A stretch of 64,000 bases of DNA from GCA-003244245 sp036266995 (GTDB taxonomy: Bacteria > Actinomycetota > Actinomycetes > Mycobacteriales > Pseudonocardiaceae), in contig DATAWX010000017.1 in assembly GCA_036266995.1 (NCBI GenBank), positions 62,001 through 126,000 of the forward strand, written 5' to 3'. Under the pieces are notes generated by a model that worked only from the letters and a program-made list of their open reading frames with translations, was not told the origin of the DNA and searched no databases. The translations under genes and the position numbers were made by a program. Shown here one piece after another: positions 27,407 through 36,111 of this stretch; the stretch's first letter is position 1, and every line of letters begins with the position of its first letter.

Positions 27407-28297
27407 TTAGTTGAGTACCGCCTGGTCGCCGCGTCGGATAATCCCCGGTGATGCAACGACCGCGTAGACGCCCGCACAGGGGAATAGCCCGTCGCCACCG
27501 ACACCGATCCTGTTGTGTCGGGCAAGCGTCCGGAGAACATTCGTGTCGTGCGGCAGGTCCTCTTGCGCGAGGGTGGTCATCACACACCGCGGATCGGGGA
27601 GCACGACGTCGATGTCGACGTCGCCGATCACCAGACGGTGGTCCAGCCAAGAGTTCTCGACGAATCCCCAGCCGGTGGTGGCCACGATGACGTTCATGCG
27701 GAAACGGCGCTCGTTGACGCGGCTGTGTGGCGCCAGCTCGCGCAGCCGCTGGAGGGTGGAGGTGGTCAGCACCGAGAGCGGGAAGAGGTCGAAAAAGGAG
27801 CTTTCGGGGACCGGTGACGGGCGACCTACCTCCGCGAAGAACGCCGATCCAATCCGTGCCTCGACCATTGTGTCGCGATGGCCTACCGGGTCCAGCCCGT
27901 CAAGGTCGGGGTGGTACTGATCGATGGCGAGGTCAGCTGGGGCGGCCCGCGCCAGTCGTACCTTGCGTCCGAGGAAATCTGAGAGAACGGTATCGGTGTC
28001 GGGCTCGTCGCTGCTCACAGACGTGCCATCGGGCAGCGTGATAAGTACTGGCGGTGGTTTCTCGCCCGCGTGGGGCGGCTCGAGGAACCGCGCCCGGCAG
28101 CCGAGCATGTTCGGCCACAACCTCGGATTCTTCGCGCTTACGACCTTGCCGGTCGTGGCGTCTATCAGAGCGTAGGCGCGGTCGCCGGCAAGACCGGAGC
28201 TGCTCACCTCGGTGTCGTCGAGCTCCTCGCCCAGCATGGACTTGACCGGGAACCTCCACAGCGCCACGACAGTGCCCACCTGGTCGACCATCGTCAT
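27407..28297 (-). CDS. MOSC domain-containing protein (YcbX/mARC-like)
   Basis: 296 aa. An N-terminal beta-barrel domain (VVALWRFPVKSMLGEELDDTEV, GDRAYALIDATTGKVVSAKN) is followed by a MOSC domain with RRFRMNVIVA, the molybdenum-ligand cysteine in DPRCVMTTLAQEDLPHD and FPCAGVYAVVASPG at the end. Relatives use molybdenum cofactor to reduce N-hydroxylated compounds or transfer sulphur. No redox partner domain is fused. The start is ATG 28297, in the 226-bp gap shared with the divergent large regulator. Confidence 0.85.
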   Translation of the reverse strand: MTMVDQVGTVVALWRFPVKSMLGEELDDTEVSSSGLAGDRAYALIDATTGKVVSAKNPRLWPNMLGCRARFLEPPHAGEKPPPVLITLPDGTSVSSDEPDTDTVLSDFLGRKVRLARAAPADLAIDQYHPDLDGLDPVGHRDTMVEARIGSAFFAEVGRPSPVPESSFFDLFPLSVLTTSTLQRLRELAPHSRVNERRFRMNVIVATTGWGFVENSWLDHRLVIGDVDIDVVLPDPRCVMTTLAQEDLPHDTNVLRTLARHNRIGVGGDGLFPCAGVYAVVASPGIIRRGDQAVLN

Positions 28298-28357
28298 TCC
28301 CCCTAGGCGATTGTGGGTAGGGCTCGACGTCAGCGGCGCTTGCAGTCGATGGGGATC

Positions 28358-28377
28358 ACACCGGCGGTTAACGGTGT
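28358..28377. promoter_or_regulatory. Candidate dyad in the MOSC / large-regulator divergent promoter region
   Basis: ACACCG-N8-CGGTGT, 6-bp arms, lies in the divergent gap roughly 60 bp from the MOSC start and 150 bp from the regulator start. Possible operator for the large LuxR-type regulator; weak evidence. Confidence 0.3.
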
Positions 28378-28523
28378 ATACGTTGGCAGGTGCGCGTGAC
28401 GCGCCGGTGACGTGATAATGACTTGCTGCTCACGCGGTGGCGTAGCATGATCACCCCCAGGGTGGTCGTAGACGCGTGGTGTTCGCGGCCCGCCGGGTGT
28501 ACCCACGGTCTGGGGGGGTCGGG

Positions 28524-31500
28524 GTGAGGGCGGGGTTTGAGTTCAGGCTGCTGGGCCCGCTGGAGGTATCGGCCGCTGGGTGTGCGGTGCCGGTCAGGGC
28601 GGCCAAGCAGCGGGTGGTTCTGGCCTCGTTGCTCGTCGACCCCGGCCGCGTCGTCACCGTCGATCAGTTGATAGCCCGGCTATGGGGTAACGCTGTACCG
28701 GATGGCGCGCAGGGCACGTTGCGCAGTTATGTGATGCGGTTGCGCCAGGCGTTGGATACCGCGGCAGCTACCGGTCCGATCGTGACCTGTGCTGAGGGAT
28801 ATTGCATTGATCTGTCCGGCGATGTCCTCGATCTGCACCGTTTCGAAGCTCTGGTGCGCAGGGCCAGGACCGCGACTGCCGAGGGCCGAGCGGACCGGGC
28901 ATCTGCGCTGTTGTCTGATGCACTGGGGCTGTGGCGCGGTGAGCCATTGTCGAATGTGCCGTCGGAAGTCCTGCACCGGGAGGTTCTTCCGGGGCTGGCG
29001 GAGCAGTGGCTCCTGGCCCGAGAACTGCGTATCGATGCGGCGCTGGCCGTGGGCCGCCACCAGGACATGACCGCGGAGTTGGGTGAGCTGACGACGCATC
29101 ATCCCCTGCGAGAACGATTCTGGGCCCAACGCATGCTCGCTCTTTACCGCTCGAGCCGGCAGGCCGAAGCGCTGGAGTGCTATCACACACTCAGTACCCT
29201 GTTAGCCGGGGAGCTGGGCATCGACCCGGGCCCAGAACTGAGATTTCTCCACAAAGCCATTCTGACCAATGATCCCAGCCTACGGTCGACTTTCTCCGAC
29301 CGGAGAGTAGACCTGGTCGAACTCGGCAGTTCCCGGTCCCTGGCCGGCTCGGACGTCGCGCGCCGAGCAACCGCGACCTCGCCGGACCTGGAGCTGCTGG
29401 AGCGCGAACGCGAGCTACAGGCGTTGGACCAGCTGATCATGGCGGCGGGTCGCGGCGCGGGTCAGCTTGTCACAGTGGAGGGCGCGGCAGGTGTCGGCAA
29501 GACCCGACTACTGGCCGCGGCTCGAGCCCAGGCCCAGCGGACCGGCATGCAAGTGCTGGTCGCGCGCGGTTGCGCGCTTGAGCGCGAGTTTGCCTACGGG
29601 GTGGTACGTCAGCTGTTCGAGCCGGTCTTGGCCGGTGCGGACAGCGCCGAGCGGAACGATCTGCTCGCCGGTGCAGCCCGGCCGAGCGCAGTTCTCTTCG
29701 ACCAAGTGGACGCGGCTGCGGTCGACGGGGATATGTCATTCGCTCTGCTGCATGGGTTGTTCTGGCTGACGGCGAATTTGGCGCGAGCTCCGTTGATGTT
29801 GGTCATCGACGATCTGCACTGGTCGGATGCGCCTTCGTTACGATTCTTGGCCTACCTCATGCCTCGGTTAGAAGGGTTGCCGCTGCTGGTGGTAGCGGCG
29901 TTGCGGCCCGCTGAGCCGGCTGTTGACCAGGACCTGGTGTGCCAGGTCATCACCGACCCGTTGGCCAGCGTGTTACGCCCGGCTCCGCTGAGCGAGGGGG
30001 CATCCGCGCAGCTGGTCCGAACGATGCTGGCCGGAACGGCTGAGGACGCGTTCTGCCTGGCCTGTCACACCGCGACGGGCGGCAACCCGCTTCTGTTGCG
30101 TGAGCTGGCCGACGCGGCCGCTGCCGAGGGCCTGGAAGCGACCGCCGCTGGAGTGCCGCGCCTGCATGAGATCGGCCCGCAAGCGGTCCGGCGACGGATG
30201 GCATTGCGGCTGGCCCGATTGGGGCCACCCGCTGTCGCGTTCTGCGGCGCGCTGGCCATCTTGGGCGATGACGCCAGCTCAGCCCTGGTGGCAGTGCTGG
30301 CCGGGTTGGCATTCGCCGAAGCGCTGCAGACCGCTCGCCAGCTAGCTGACATCGAGATCCTGCGCCAGAACTCACCGTCTCCACGGCAGGCACCGAGCAC
30401 CGGCCTGATCAGCTTTGTGCACCCGCTGGTGCGAGCCGCGGTGTACGAGGAGCTGACGGAGACGGCCCGGCTGGACGGCCACGCTCGGGCGGCCCGCCTG
30501 CTCGCCGACAACGGCGGCACGCCGGAACGCGTGGCCGCTCATCTGCTGCTCATCGCACCTGCCGGTGACTGTTTTGTGGTGGACGCCCTGCGCCGCGCGG
30601 CAGATCAAGCCTTCACCCGGGGATCGCCCGACAGTGCTATGTCCTACCTGGAACGCTGCCTACACGAACCGCCGCCAGAGCCGCAGCGAGCGGACGTGCT
30701 CTTTCGGCTCGGCACCGCAGCGGGGCTCCTCGACGCCGCCAAGAGCGCTGATTACCTCGCGACCGCGATGGCTGTTTCGCAGGATCCGCAACGCAAGGCA
30801 GCCATTGCGGAGATCCTCGGCATCACTTTGTTCAATTCCGGCCGGGGCAGCGAGGCCACCCAGGTGCTGTCGCGGGCAGTCCAGGCCCTGCGTCCGGAGC
30901 ACTCCGACCTGCACCAACGGCTCCAAGCACTGCTCATCCACATAGCGCTGGTCGACCCGGCTCAGCATGCGTTCGGCACGGCAAAGGTCAGTGCGTTGCG
31001 GTCCACTCACCCGGACACCAGCGTCGGCAGCCACATGCTTGACGTCACCGTCGCTTTCCATGACCTGCTAGTGGGAGCTAGCCCGGACACCGCGGTGGCC
31101 CTGGCTCGCCGGGGACTGAGCGACGGCAGCCTCATCGGGCAAGCCCACTTCCTGACTGCTTACGGTTGCATTGTTCTGATCGCCGCAGACCTCGACGAGG
31201 TCGTCCCGCTACTTGACGCGTGGATCGCGGTGGCGCACCGGAGCGGTTCGGTATTCGCGTTGGCCCCGGCGAAGTGCTTCCGTGGCCTCGCTTGGCTGTC
31301 GCGTGGTGCTCTGGCCGAGGCCGAAGCGAACCTTCGGGATGCTTTGTGGGCAGTCACGACCACGTCACAAGAGATCGGTTTGCCGGTGATCGCCGCTTAT
31401 CTGGCGGACACCCTGATGGAGCAGGGCGACCTGGATGAAGCCGAGGCAGTCCTCGACAAGGCCACCAAGCAGGAGCCGTTACCCCAAGCCGGCTACTGGG

Positions 31501-32222
31501 CGTGGCTGGTCAGTAGCCGCGCCCGCCTACTGACGCTGCAGGGACGGGCATCGGAAGGGCTGCGGGCATGGTTGGCCTGTGGGCAACGGTTCGCCGGCCA
31601 CGGCGGGCAGAACCCCGCCGTTCTCGCCTGGCGTTCAGGTGCGGCGCTGGCCATGTATCGCCTCGGTCGTTGCGACGAGGCGCGAGGACTGGCCTACGAG
31701 GAAGTCGCCCTCGCCCGCCGTTGGGGGGCGCCCACCGCACTCGGACGCGCCCTGCGGGTGGCCGGAACTATCCAGAGCGACCGGGGAGGGCTGGGGCTCC
31801 TGCGCGAGGCCACGAGTGTCCTCGCCGGCTCGCCGGCCCGTCTGGAGTATGCCAAGGCGCTCATTAGCATCGGCGCAGCACTTCGACGCGCGGGCCAACA
31901 CAACGAGTCGCATCAGAATCTGCACCGCGGCATCGAGCTTGCGCACATCTGCGGCGCTACGCCGCTCGTCGAACGCGGGAAAACCGAACTTCGAGCCGGC
32001 GGCATTCGGCTCCCGGAAATCGCCCCGTGGGGACCAGACGCACTTTCCCCCAGCGAACGTCGGGTTGCCGAACTCGCCGCCGCCGGCTATTCCGACCGCG
32101 ATATCGCCCAAGCGCTTTTCATCACCACAAACACCGTCGAGGTACATCTCACCGCGATCTACGACAAGCTTGGCGTCAACGGCCGGGCTGATCTCCCGAG
32201 CGTCCCCCTCAGCTTGACCTGA
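28524..32222 (+). CDS. Large BTAD / AAA ATPase / LuxR transcriptional regulator
   Basis: About 1,232 aa. The N-terminal winged helix (FRLLGPLEVSAAGCAVPVRAAKQRVVLASLL) and bacterial transcriptional activation domain are as in SARP/AfsR proteins. A STAND/AAA ATPase follows with Walker A VEGAAGVGKTRLL and Walker B LMLVIDDLHWSD, then a long TPR-like helical region, and finally a LuxR helix-turn-helix (LSPSERRVAELAAAGYSDRDIAQALFIT with NTVEVHLTAIYDKL). It therefore carries two DNA-binding domains, one at each end. GTG 28524 follows a G-rich ribosome site; GTG 28476 is possible. Such regulators often control secondary metabolism. Its last 14 bases overlap the end of the convergent fchA. Confidence 0.88.
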   Translation: MRAGFEFRLLGPLEVSAAGCAVPVRAAKQRVVLASLLVDPGRVVTVDQLIARLWGNAVPDGAQGTLRSYVMRLRQALDTAAATGPIVTCAEGYCIDLSGDVLDLHRFEALVRRARTATAEGRADRASALLSDALGLWRGEPLSNVPSEVLHREVLPGLAEQWLLARELRIDAALAVGRHQDMTAELGELTTHHPLRERFWAQRMLALYRSSRQAEALECYHTLSTLLAGELGIDPGPELRFLHKAILTNDPSLRSTFSDRRVDLVELGSSRSLAGSDVARRATATSPDLELLERERELQALDQLIMAAGRGAGQLVTVEGAAGVGKTRLLAAARAQAQRTGMQVLVARGCALEREFAYGVVRQLFEPVLAGADSAERNDLLAGAARPSAVLFDQVDAAAVDGDMSFALLHGLFWLTANLARAPLMLVIDDLHWSDAPSLRFLAYLMPRLEGLPLLVVAALRPAEPAVDQDLVCQVITDPLASVLRPAPLSEGASAQLVRTMLAGTAEDAFCLACHTATGGNPLLLRELADAAAAEGLEATAAGVPRLHEIGPQAVRRRMALRLARLGPPAVAFCGALAILGDDASSALVAVLAGLAFAEALQTARQLADIEILRQNSPSPRQAPSTGLISFVHPLVRAAVYEELTETARLDGHARAARLLADNGGTPERVAAHLLLIAPAGDCFVVDALRRAADQAFTRGSPDSAMSYLERCLHEPPPEPQRADVLFRLGTAAGLLDAAKSADYLATAMAVSQDPQRKAAIAEILGITLFNSGRGSEATQVLSRAVQALRPEHSDLHQRLQALLIHIALVDPAQHAFGTAKVSALRSTHPDTSVGSHMLDVTVAFHDLLVGASPDTAVALARRGLSDGSLIGQAHFLTAYGCIVLIAADLDEVVPLLDAWIAVAHRSGSVFALAPAKCFRGLAWLSRGALAEAEANLRDALWAVTTTSQEIGLPVIAAYLADTLMEQGDLDEAEAVLDKATKQEPLPQAGYWAWLVSSRARLLTLQGRASEGLRAWLACGQRFAGHGGQNPAVLAWRSGAALAMYRLGRCDEARGLAYEEVALARRWGAPTALGRALRVAGTIQSDRGGLGLLREATSVLAGSPARLEYAKALISIGAALRRAGQHNESHQNLHRGIELAHICGATPLVERGKTELRAGGIRLPEIAPWGPDALSPSERRVAELAAAGYSDRDIAQALFITTNTVEVHLTAIYDKLGVNGRADLPSVPLSLT

Positions 32223-32805
32223 TTCCAGCGACCGCCGTAGCGGCGACGTGGGCGGCGCGGTCGGCGCGGTCGGCCAGATCGCCACCGAGTTTGCCGAGCT
32301 CGACGTTGATCCGGACCAACTCGGCGGCGGAGCGCGCGGCGGCCGCGGCCAGGGTCGCCGCGGTGAAGGCATCGCCACGGAGGTTGGGGTTGCCGCGCTG
32401 GGCGAGTTCCACCGCTTCGGTGGCGATCCCGCTGGCCACCTCGGCGATCTCCGTCGGTACCTGGGCGGCCCGTTGCAGGGCGCGCCCGATCTGCCGGCGC
32501 CGCACCTCCGGGTCGGGCTCTCGGGGTAACGCGAACGCGGCGAGCACGGCCCCGTACGCCTCGGCGTCGCGTTCAGCCAGGGCCGCGACCTGGTCCCGGA
32601 CCCGGTCAGCGTAGGCGGCCCGGCCCGGTGAGTCGACCAGCTGCGCGGTGGAGAACCGCGCAGCCATCCCGAGCAGGCCGGCGGCCATCGCGGCGGTGAT
32701 CGCCGCTGCACCACCGCCCCCGGGCGCGGGCTGTTTCGCGGCGAGTCGATCCAGCAGGTCGGCGACCGAACAGTCGAGCAGCGGTGCGCTTCGAGCAGGA
32801 ATCAC
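32209..32805 (-). CDS. fchA: Methenyl-THF cyclohydrolase / formimino-THF cyclodeaminase family protein
   Basis: 198 aa from GTG 32805, whose GTGA overlaps the fhs stop. The all-helical cyclodeaminase/cyclohydrolase fold shows LLDRLAAKQPAPGGGGAAAITAAMAAGLLGMAARFS, the folate-binding start, and RNPNLRGDAFTAATLAAAA near the end. FchA-type members convert methenyl-THF to 10-formyl-THF and back, the step next to formate-THF ligase; histidine-degradation enzymes use the same fold but with formiminotransferase neighbours, absent here. The tight coupling to fhs supports the cyclohydrolase role. Confidence 0.85.
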   Translation of the reverse strand: MIPARSAPLLDCSVADLLDRLAAKQPAPGGGGAAAITAAMAAGLLGMAARFSTAQLVDSPGRAAYADRVRDQVAALAERDAEAYGAVLAAFALPREPDPEVRRRQIGRALQRAAQVPTEIAEVASGIATEAVELAQRGNPNLRGDAFTAATLAAAAARSAAELVRINVELGKLGGDLADRADRAAHVAATAVAGIRSS

Positions 32806-34499
32806 GACAGGCCGACGATCTCGCCCCGGGAGTCTATGTCGATGTGGGTCGCCGCGGGGTTGGCGCTCAGACCAGGCATCGTGCGCATATCCCCGCAGAT
32901 CGGGTAGATGAACCCGGCACCCACCGAGGCCCGCGCCTCGCGCACCGGTAGCACCCATCCGGTGGGCGCGCCCTTGAGCGCCGGATCCGACGAGATCGAC
33001 AGGTGCGTCTTCGCGATGCACACCGGCAGCTTCCCGAATCCGTTGCGCTCGTAGCTCTCGAGCTGCCGGGAGGCCTTGAGGTCGTATTCGACGCTCTGCG
33101 CTCCGTACACCCGCAAAGCCACGGTGAGGATCTTCTCCCGCAGCGTCGCGTCGTTGGGGTACAGGAAGGAGAACTGGGACGGCTCCTCAGCGGCCTCGGC
33201 GACCGCTGCGGCGAGTTCGGCGGCACCCTTGCCACCCTCGGCGAAGTGCGTACACAACGCGGAACGAGCACCCATTCCGTCGGCGATCTCGCGGATAGCG
33301 GCGTGTTCGGAGGGGTGATCCGTCGGAAAGGCGTTGATCGCCACCACCGGGGAGACGCCGTGGATCCGCACGTTCTCGATCTGCTTGCGCAGGTTGGCAG
33401 CGCCGGCGAGTACGTCGTCGGGATTCTCCGCCAGCATGTCCTCGGGCAGCGGGCGACCGGCGCTGACCTTGTACCGACCGGAGTGCACCTTAAGCGCACG
33501 CACCGTGGCCACCAGCACAGCCGCGTCGGGTCGCAGGCCCGAGGCGCGGCATTTGATGTTGAAGAAGCGCTCGGCGCCCATATCGGCCCCGAAGCCGGCT
33601 TCGGTGACCAGGTAGTCACCGCAGTGGATGCCGATCAGGTCGGCGATCACCGAGGAGTTGCCATGCGCGATGTTGCCGAACGGCCCGGCGTGCACCAGCA
33701 CCGGCGTGCCCTCCAACGTCTGCAGCAGGTTGGGCTTGATCGCTTCGCGCATGATCACCGTCATCGCCCCGGCAGCGTGCAGATCCTCCGCCGTCACCGG
33801 CTCTCCTTCGCGGGTCTGGCCGATCACGATCCGGCCCAGCCGGGACCGCATGTCCTGTAGTGATGTGGACAGCGCGAGCACCGCCATCACCTCGCTGGCC
33901 GCAGTGATGTCGAACCCGCTCTGCCGGGGAGTGCCATCGGCCCGCGACCCGAGCCCGACGACGATGTTGCGCAGGGCCCGGTCGTTGACGTCGAGCACCC
34001 GGTTCCAGGTGATGCTGTGCGGGTCGAGAGCGACGCCGTTGCGCTGCTGCAGCTGGTTGTCGACCATCGCGGCCAGCAGGTTGTGCGCGGCGGTCACCGC
34101 GTGCATGTCTCCGGTGAGGTGCAGGTTGAGCGTCTCCATCGGTACGACCTGGCTGTAGCCGCCACCCGCCGCCCCACCCTTGATCCCGAAGGTGGGGCCC
34201 ATCGACGGCTGGCGGATCGCGACCGTGGCCCGCTTGCCGATATGCGCGAAGCCCTGGCCCAGCCCGACGGTGGTCGTCGTCTTGCCCTCGCCGAGCGGAG
34301 TCGGCGTGATCGCGGTGACGACCACGTACTTCGCCCGGGGGGCCTGCGCCAGCTCGTCGATGGCCGCCGTCTTGACCTTCATGACGTGCTCGCCGTAGGG
34401 CTCGAGCAGGTGGGACCCCAACCCCATCGCGGCCCCGACCTCCATCAGCGGCGTCAGGGTGGCGGCGCGGGCAATCTCAAGATCGCTAGGAAAGGCCAC
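32802..34499 (-). CDS. fhs: Formate-tetrahydrofolate ligase
   Basis: 565 aa, ATP-dependent activation of formate to 10-formyl-THF. The P-loop TPTPLGEGKTTT lies at residues 65-76, followed by QPSMGPTFGIKGGAAGGGYSQ and NLHLTGDMHAV; FGADMGAERFFNIKCR and PVVAINAFPTD are also intact. GTG 34499 with AAGGAG about eight bases upstream was chosen; the longer frame runs into the family B palindrome. It lies between ahcY (68 nt upstream) and fchA (overlapping). Reversed, the reaction yields formate and ATP, so the direction of flux is not fixed by sequence. Confidence 0.95.
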   Translation of the reverse strand: MAFPSDLEIARAATLTPLMEVGAAMGLGSHLLEPYGEHVMKVKTAAIDELAQAPRAKYVVVTAITPTPLGEGKTTTTVGLGQGFAHIGKRATVAIRQPSMGPTFGIKGGAAGGGYSQVVPMETLNLHLTGDMHAVTAAHNLLAAMVDNQLQQRNGVALDPHSITWNRVLDVNDRALRNIVVGLGSRADGTPRQSGFDITAASEVMAVLALSTSLQDMRSRLGRIVIGQTREGEPVTAEDLHAAGAMTVIMREAIKPNLLQTLEGTPVLVHAGPFGNIAHGNSSVIADLIGIHCGDYLVTEAGFGADMGAERFFNIKCRASGLRPDAAVLVATVRALKVHSGRYKVSAGRPLPEDMLAENPDDVLAGAANLRKQIENVRIHGVSPVVAINAFPTDHPSEHAAIREIADGMGARSALCTHFAEGGKGAAELAAAVAEAAEEPSQFSFLYPNDATLREKILTVALRVYGAQSVEYDLKASRQLESYERNGFGKLPVCIAKTHLSISSDPALKGAPTGWVLPVREARASVGAGFIYPICGDMRTMPGLSANPAATHIDIDSRGEIVGLS

Positions 34500-34517
34500 C
34501 GAGCTGCTCCTTCGGAG

Positions 34518-34563
34518 CTCGTGAGTGGGAAACAGTGTTATGGCACTCAACGCCACTCACGAG
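34518..34563. repeat. Family B 46-bp palindromic repeat, copy 2 (between ahcY and fhs)
   Basis: Perfect 10-bp ends CTCGTGAGTG/CACTCACGAG, extendable to 13-bp arms at 34516-34528 and 34553-34565. Reverse-complemented, the centre has ATAACACTGTTTCCC, as in copies 1 and 3. It starts 5 nt after the ahcY stop, so it may terminate or attenuate the operon before fhs. Confidence 0.9.
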
Positions 34564-34567
34564 CTGT

Positions 34568-36046
34568 TTAGTACCGGTAGTGGGGCGGCTTGTAGGGGCC
34601 CTCGACGTCGACGTCGATGTACTCGGCCTGCTCTTTGGTCAGCTTGGTGAGCTCACCACCGAGGGCCTCGACGTGGATCCGGGCCACCTTCTCGTCGAGC
34701 ACCTTGGGCAGGGTGTAGACCTCTCGGTCGTATTCCTGATACTTGGTGAACAACTCGATCTGAGCTATCACCTGGTTGGAGAACGAGTTCGACATCACGA
34801 AGCTGGGGTGTCCGGTGGCGTTGCCCAGGTTCAGCAACCGGCCCTCGGACAACAGAATGATCGAATGCCCATCCTGGAAGGTCCACTCATCGACCTGGGG
34901 CTTGATCACCAACCGGCGGGCCCCCGACCGGCGCTCCAGCCCGGCCATGTCTATCTCGTTGTCGAAGTGCCCGATATTGCCCAGAATCGCCTGGTGTTTC
35001 ATCCGCTTCATATGGTCGACGGTCACGATGTCTTTGTTCCCGGTGGCTGTGATGATGATGTCCGCGCGACCCACGACATTGTCCAGGGTGTCGACGGTGA
35101 AACCGTCCATCATCGCCTGCAACGCGCAGATCGGGTCCACCTCGGCCACCACCACCCGAGCGCCCTGACCTCGTAATGACTCCGAGCACCCTTTGCCCAC
35201 ATCCCCATATCCACACACCACGCAGAGCTTCCCGGCGATCAGCACATCCACCGCCCGGTTGATCCCGTCCACCAGTGAATGCCGGCACCCGTACTTGTTG
35301 TCGAACTTCGACTTCGTCACCGAGTCGTTGACGTTGATCGCTGGGAACAACAGCTCCCCCGCCGCGGCCAACTGGTACAACCGGTGCACCCCGGTGGTGG
35401 TCTCCTCGGTCACCCCGCGGATGCCGTCACCGATCCCCGTCCACTTCCCCGGAGTAGCGGCCAATGAGGCCCGCAGCACGTCCAGGAACACCTTCCACTC
35501 GTCCGAGTCGTTGTCGTCGGGAGCGGGCACGACGCCGGCCTTCTCGAATGTCGTCGCCTTGTGCACCAGCATGGTGGCGTCTCCACCGTCGTCGAGGATC
35601 ATGTTCGGCCCGGCCCCGTCGGGCCAGGTCAGCATCCGCTCGGTGCACCACCAGTACTCCTCCAGCGACTCGCCCTTCCAGGCGAAGCAGGGAACTCCTC
35701 GCGGCTCCTCGGCACTGCCATGCGGACCCACCACGACCGCCGCCGCGGAATGATCCTGCGTGGAGAAGATGTTGCACGACGCCCACCGGACCTCGGCACC
35801 GAGACTGATCAGGGTCTCGATCAATACGGCGGTCTGGACGGTCATGTGCAGCGAGCCCGAGATCCGGGCACCGCGCAGCGGGAACACATCCGCGTACTCC
35901 CGCCGCAACGCCATCAAGCCCGGCATCTCGTGCTGCGCCAATCGGATCTCATTACGGCCGAACTCGGCCAGGCCCAGATCGGCAACGGCAAAATCAATAC
36001 CAGCGCGGCTCTGTAGCTTTTTCTCAGCGGCAGGCGCCACAGTCAT
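34568..36046 (-). CDS. ahcY: Adenosylhomocysteinase (SAH hydrolase)
   Basis: 492 aa. It splits S-adenosylhomocysteine into homocysteine and adenosine, relieving product inhibition of methyltransferases. Visible: SGSLHMTVQTAVLIETL, CNIFSTQDHSAAA, NVNDSVTKSKFDN, the NAD-binding GKLCVVCGYGDVGKGCSESLRG and the terminal DVEGPYKPPHYRY, whose Lys-Pro-x-x-Tyr-Arg-Tyr reaches into the neighbouring subunit. ATG 36046 has AGGAGT upstream. Adenosine kinase lies immediately upstream (65 nt), so both products of the reaction are handled in the same transcript. Confidence 0.98.
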   Translation of the reverse strand: MTVAPAAEKKLQSRAGIDFAVADLGLAEFGRNEIRLAQHEMPGLMALRREYADVFPLRGARISGSLHMTVQTAVLIETLISLGAEVRWASCNIFSTQDHSAAAVVVGPHGSAEEPRGVPCFAWKGESLEEYWWCTERMLTWPDGAGPNMILDDGGDATMLVHKATTFEKAGVVPAPDDNDSDEWKVFLDVLRASLAATPGKWTGIGDGIRGVTEETTTGVHRLYQLAAAGELLFPAINVNDSVTKSKFDNKYGCRHSLVDGINRAVDVLIAGKLCVVCGYGDVGKGCSESLRGQGARVVVAEVDPICALQAMMDGFTVDTLDNVVGRADIIITATGNKDIVTVDHMKRMKHQAILGNIGHFDNEIDMAGLERRSGARRLVIKPQVDEWTFQDGHSIILLSEGRLLNLGNATGHPSFVMSNSFSNQVIAQIELFTKYQEYDREVYTLPKVLDEKVARIHVEALGGELTKLTKEQAEYIDVDVEGPYKPPHYRY

Positions 36047-36061
36047 CGGAATGCACTCCTT

Positions 36062-36093
36062 GTCGGTGAGTCGGTCAGTCGGTCAGTCGGTGA
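36062..36093 (+). repeat. Four tandem octamers upstream of ahcY
   Basis: GTCGGTGA, GTCGGTCA, GTCGGTCA, GTCGGTGA in a row, filling half the 65-nt gap between adoK and ahcY. The outer and inner pairs match. It could be a slippage product, a protein-binding array, or part of a leader controlling ahcY. Confidence 0.85.
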
Positions 36094-36111
36094 AGTCGTC
36101 ACGTGAGACAG

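Noticed and set aside
36062..36093. CRISPR-like repeat array
   Set aside because: Units are 8 bp and contiguous, with no spacers and no cas genes in the window.
36047..36111. SAH riboswitch upstream of ahcY
   Set aside because: The 65-nt gap is largely tandem octamers and lacks the expected pseudoknot-forming segments.
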